Assembly: GCA_019747075.1 (NCBI GenBank)
Contig: JAIERF010000282.1
Location: forward strand, 1 to 35,508
Source: Pseudomonadaceae bacterium
GTDB taxonomy: Bacteria > Pseudomonadota > Gammaproteobacteria > Pseudomonadales > Pseudomonadaceae
Direction of reading: 5' to 3'
Length of the DNA stretch: 35,508 nt
Position numbers and translations under genes: made by a program. Positions 33,159 through 35,508 of the stretch are shown piece after piece. The notes under the pieces were generated by a model. That model saw only the letters and a list, made by a program, of their open reading frames with translations. It was not told the DNA's origin and ran no database searches. How positions within the stretch are numbered: position 1 is the first letter of the stretch; every line of letters starts with the position of its first letter.

Positions 33159-34160
33159 ATGCAGATTTCGGTAAATGAGTTCCTGACCCCCCGTCACATT
33201 GATGTGCAGGTGGTCAGTTCGACCCGCGCCAAGATCACTCTCGAGCCTCTCGAGCGTGGCTTTGGCCATACGCTGGGCAACGCGCTGCGTCGCATCCTGT
33301 TGTCCTCAATGCCTGGCTGTGCAGTAGTCGAGGCCGAGATTGACGGTGTACTTCATGAGTACAGCGCCATCGAAGGTGTGCAGGAAGACGTAATTGAAAT
33401 CCTGCTGAACCTTAAAGGTTTGGCTATCAAGCTGCACGGTCGTGACGAAGTTACGCTGAACCTGGTTAAAAAAGGTTCGGGTGTGGTTACTGCTGCCGAT
33501 ATTCAGCTGGATCACGATGTCGAGATCGTCAACGGCGATCACGTTATTGCCAACTTGGCTTCCAACGGCGCACTGAGCATGAAGCTCACCGTACGCCGTG
33601 GTCGTGGCTATGAACCTGCTGACTCTCGTCAGAGCGATGAAGATGAAAGCCGCAGCATTGGTCGCTTGCAGCTTGACGCTTCGTTCAGCCCGGTTCGCCG
33701 CATTGCCTATGTTGTTGAAAACACCCGCGTTGAACAGCGTACTAACCTGGACAAGCTGGTTATTGACCTGGAGACCAACGGTACTCTGGACCCGGAAGAG
33801 GCTATCCGCCGTGCCGCGACCATTCTGCAACAGCAGTTGGCCGCGTTCGTCGACCTCAAAGGTGACAGTGAGCCAGTGGTTATCGAGCAGGAAGACGAGA
33901 TCGATCCGATCCTGTTGCGCCCGGTTGATGATCTTGAGCTGACCGTTCGTTCGGCCAACTGCCTGAAGGCAGAAAACATCTACTACATCGGCGATCTGAT
34001 TCAGCGCACCGAAGTAGAGTTGTTGAAGACGCCGAACCTGGGCAAGAAGTCTCTGACTGAGATCAAAGACGTTCTGGCCTCGCGCGGTCTGTCCCTCGGT
34101 ATGCGCCTCGACAACTGGCCGCCGGCAAGTCTTAAGAAAGACGAAAAGGCTACGGCCTGA
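33159..34160 (+). CDS. rpoA: DNA-directed RNA polymerase subunit alpha
   Basis: Alpha dimerises to nucleate core assembly, and its C-terminal domain binds UP elements and activators. The 333-aa product has the N-terminal domain with [26 protein letters not shown] (about 30-57), a linker near 235-250 and the C-terminal domain [46 protein letters not shown], with the DNA-binding arginine in [12 protein letters not shown]. It sits in the standard rpsM-rpsK-rpsD-rpoA-rplQ order. Confidence 0.99.
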   Translation: MQISVNEFLTPRHIDVQVVSSTRAKITLEPLERGFGHTLGNALRRILLSSMPGCAVVEAEIDGVLHEYSAIEGVQEDVIEILLNLKGLAIKLHGRDEVTLNLVKKGSGVVTAADIQLDHDVEIVNGDHVIANLASNGALSMKLTVRRGRGYEPADSRQSDEDESRSIGRLQLDASFSPVRRIAYVVENTRVEQRTNLDKLVIDLETNGTLDPEEAIRRAATILQQQLAAFVDLKGDSEPVVIEQEDEIDPILLRPVDDLELTVRSANCLKAENIYYIGDLIQRTEVELLKTPNLGKKSLTEIKDVLASRGLSLGMRLDNWPPASLKKDEKATA

Positions 34161-34202
34161 TCGTCGTAATCACCGAACGTGAGTTTGGTAAGGAATTGAA
34201 CC

Positions 34203-34589
34203 ATGCGTCATCGTAAGAGTGGTCGTCACCTCAACCGCACCAGCGCGCATCGTAAAGCCATGTTTCAAAACATGGCGGTGTCGCTGTTTGAGCACGAGCT
34301 GATCAAAACTACCCTGCCTAAGGCCAAAGAACTGCGTCGCGTTGCCGAGCCGCTGATCACCTTGGCTAAAATTGATAGCGTTGCAAACCGTCGTCTGGCT
34401 TTCGACCGTACTCGTTCGAAAGCTATGGTTGGTAAGCTGTTCAATGATCTGGGCAAGCGCTACGCCACCCGTCAGGGCGGCTACCTGCGTATCCTCAAGT
34501 GCGGTTTCCGCGCTGGCGACAATGCGCCAATGGCGTATGTCGAGCTGGTTGATCGTCCAGTCGGTGGTGAAGCTGTTTCCGCCGAGTAA
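34203..34589 (+). CDS. rplQ: 50S ribosomal protein L17
   Basis: L17 (bL17) lies by the tunnel exit. The 128-aa product begins [46 protein letters not shown] and has the [28 protein letters not shown] ending common in Gammaproteobacteria. AAGGAA precedes ATG 34203. Last gene of the alpha operon; a strong terminator follows. Confidence 0.99.
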   Translation: MRHRKSGRHLNRTSAHRKAMFQNMAVSLFEHELIKTTLPKAKELRRVAEPLITLAKIDSVANRRLAFDRTRSKAMVGKLFNDLGKRYATRQGGYLRILKCGFRAGDNAPMAYVELVDRPVGGEAVSAE

Positions 34590-34603
34590 GACGTCAGTCT
34601 GAA

Positions 34604-34638
34604 CAAAAAGCCGGGCCTAGTGCCCGGCTTTTTGTTGT
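34604..34638 (+). terminator. Intrinsic terminator after rplQ
   Basis: CAAAAAGCCGGGC pairs with GCCCGGCTTTTTG around CTAGT (13 bp) with the T-run in its 3' arm; the A-run on the other side would let it also work on the opposite strand. Confidence 0.92.
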
Positions 34639-34766
34639 CGATCAGAAAGTCTACTGCTGCTGAATAGCGTTGCTGAGCACCTGTGTCGATGCATGGTTTG
34701 CGTGACGCTTGACCCGTTGCCAGCTTGCGCAGAGCATAGAAAATCAATTGAGTAAGGAATTGCCAG

Positions 34767-35231
34767 ATGAAGGGCCACGCTGCAGTTATCGACTATTTCA
34801 AGCTGTTGCTCAAAGGTGAGCTGGCGGCCCGTGATCAGTATTTTGTCCACTCGCGGATCTACGAGGATTTAGGCTTCAGCAAGCTGTATGAGCGCATCAA
34901 TCATGAAATGGAAGAGGAAACTCAGCACGCCGATGCTTTGCTGAAACGCATTCTGTTTCTTGAAGGTGTGCCGGACATGAGGCCCAATGCCTTCACTTTT
35001 GGCCAGGCTGTGGTCGATATGCTCAAGCTTGATCTTGCCCTTGAATACGAGGTGCGAGCGGCGCTAAGCACGGGTATTGCCTTGTGCGAGCAGCACCAGG
35101 ACTACCAAAGCCGCGACATCCTGCTGGCTCAGCTGAAAGACACAGAGGAAGACCATGCTTATTGGCTTGAGGTGCAACTGGGGCTGATTGACAAGGTTGG
35201 TCTGCAGAATTACTTGCAGGCGCAGATCTAG
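34767..35231 (+). CDS. ftnA: Bacterial ferritin of the FtnA type (often annotated bacterioferritin)
   Basis: Ferritins oxidise Fe(II) and store the mineral in a 24-mer shell. The 154-aa protein has the ferroxidase ligands Glu18, Glu51, His54, Glu93, Glu127 and His130, so it should oxidise iron. The position of the haem-binding Met52 of bacterioferritin is Thr (EETQHAD against E. coli DEMKHAD). That matches the P. aeruginosa PA4235 product, which I recall being shown to be a haem-free ferritin (FtnA, first named BfrA). TAAGGAA precedes ATG 34767. The 128-nt gap after the rplQ terminator has TTGACC (34709-34714) but no good -10 at 17 bp. I see no clear Fur box. katA, its upstream neighbour in relatives, is absent here. 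Confidence 0.93.
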   Translation: MKGHAAVIDYFKLLLKGELAARDQYFVHSRIYEDLGFSKLYERINHEMEEETQHADALLKRILFLEGVPDMRPNAFTFGQAVVDMLKLDLALEYEVRAALSTGIALCEQHQDYQSRDILLAQLKDTEEDHAYWLEVQLGLIDKVGLQNYLQAQI

Positions 35232-35240
35232 CTCCAGCAT

Positions 35241-35283
35241 CGCTCAAGAAAAAGCCCCGAATATCGGGGCTTTTTCTTGAGCG
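35241..35283. terminator. Bidirectional intrinsic terminator between ftnA and uvrA
   Basis: A perfect 20-bp inverted repeat CGCTCAAGAAAAAGCCCCGA / TCGGGGCTTTTTCTTGAGCG around ATA, with an A-run and a T-run in the arms, lies between the two convergent genes and can end both transcripts. Confidence 0.95.
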
Positions 35284-35302
35284 TGTGAACAGCAGGGTGG
35301 CT

Positions 35303-35508
35303 TCAGCTGCGATCACGCGCCAGCAGTGGCTTGAGGAAGTAGCCGGTGTGCGATTGCGGCATCTCTGCCACTTCTTCCGGCGTGCCCACGGCAATGATCT
35401 GGCCGCCTTTGGAGCCGCCTTCGGGGCCCAGGTCCACCAGCCAGTCGGCGGTCTTGATCACGTCCAGGTTGTGCTCGATCACCACCACGGTGTTGCCGTG
35501 ATCGCGCA
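35303..35508 (-). CDS. uvrA: UvrABC excision nuclease subunit A, C-terminal end (partial)
   Basis: UvrA scans DNA for bulky lesions and hands them to UvrB. Only the last 68 codons lie in the window, on the minus strand, and the gene runs off the right edge. The fragment reads [47 protein letters not shown]: the IEHNLDVI histidine loop of the second ABC ATPase domain and the family's C-terminal [10 protein letters not shown]. It converges on ftnA, the same arrangement I recall in P. aeruginosa. Confidence 0.97.
   Translation of the reverse strand, partial: RDHGNTVVVIEHNLDVIKTADWLVDLGPEGGSKGGQIIAVGTPEEVAEMPQSHTGYFLKPLLARDRS

Noticed and set aside
34709-34740. TTGACC with CATAGA as the ftnA promoter
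   Set aside because: The spacing is 20 bp and the hexamer at 17 bp (GAGCAT) is poor, so I do not list it as a feature.

Overview
The window is core chromosome of a Pseudomonas species (Gammaproteobacteria). Three things point there: the order rrn-birA-coaX-SPOR gene-tRNA(Tyr,Gly,Thr)-tuf-tRNA(Trp)-secE-nusG-rplKAJL-rpoBC-rpsLG-fusA-tuf-S10/spc/alpha operons-ferritin-uvrA, which I recall from P. aeruginosa and relatives; the protein sequences and lengths (RpoC 1399 aa from TTG, SecE 122 aa, NusG 177 aa, RpsC 228 aa); and the FtnA-type ferritin. It is not P. aeruginosa itself, and I cannot fix the species. All genes lie on the + strand except the uvrA fragment at the right edge.

Layout. 1-64: the last bases of a 5S rRNA and the rrn terminator. 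151-2532: birA, coaX and a membrane-anchored SPOR-like protein, overlapping or tightly spaced. 2516-4241: two candidate promoters, tRNA-Tyr, tRNA-Gly, tRNA-Thr, a hairpin and the first tuf. 4243-5374: promoter, tRNA-Trp, secE, nusG, terminator. 5375-16337: rplK, rplA, L10 leader, rplJ, rplL, attenuator, structured leader, rpoB, rpoC, terminator. 16336-20790: rpsL promoter and leader hairpin, rpsL, rpsG, fusA, second tuf, terminator. 20800-31653: S10 and spc gene clusters from rpsJ to rpmJ, with a terminator plus promoter between rpsN and rpsH. 31638-34638: alpha operon rpsM, rpsK, rpsD, rpoA, rplQ. 34767-35508: ftnA, bidirectional terminator and the 3' end of uvrA on the minus strand.

Almost every gene serves translation or transcription: ribosomal proteins, RNA polymerase alpha/beta/beta', NusG, elongation factors G and Tu, four tRNAs, and SecE/SecY for membrane insertion. 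BirA, CoaX (coenzyme A) and the ferritin are housekeeping passengers.

I found no accessory, mobile, CRISPR or defence element and no undescribed system. What deserves a second look is regulatory: promoters that overlap the terminator of the preceding unit at three joints (tuf1/tRNA-Trp, rpsN/rpsH, rpmJ/rpsM), a split of the spc operon, terminator-like hairpins in the rpsL and tuf1 leaders, a run of hairpins before rpoB, a 1.2-kb direct repeat of the two tuf genes whose edges coincide with the coding sequence, a ferritin that lacks the bacterioferritin haem ligand, and the absence of a catalase gene where I recall one in relatives. No gene-free stretch exceeds 300 bases; the longest (6571-6783, 7731-7953, 27492-27691) are filled by the leaders and hairpins listed.
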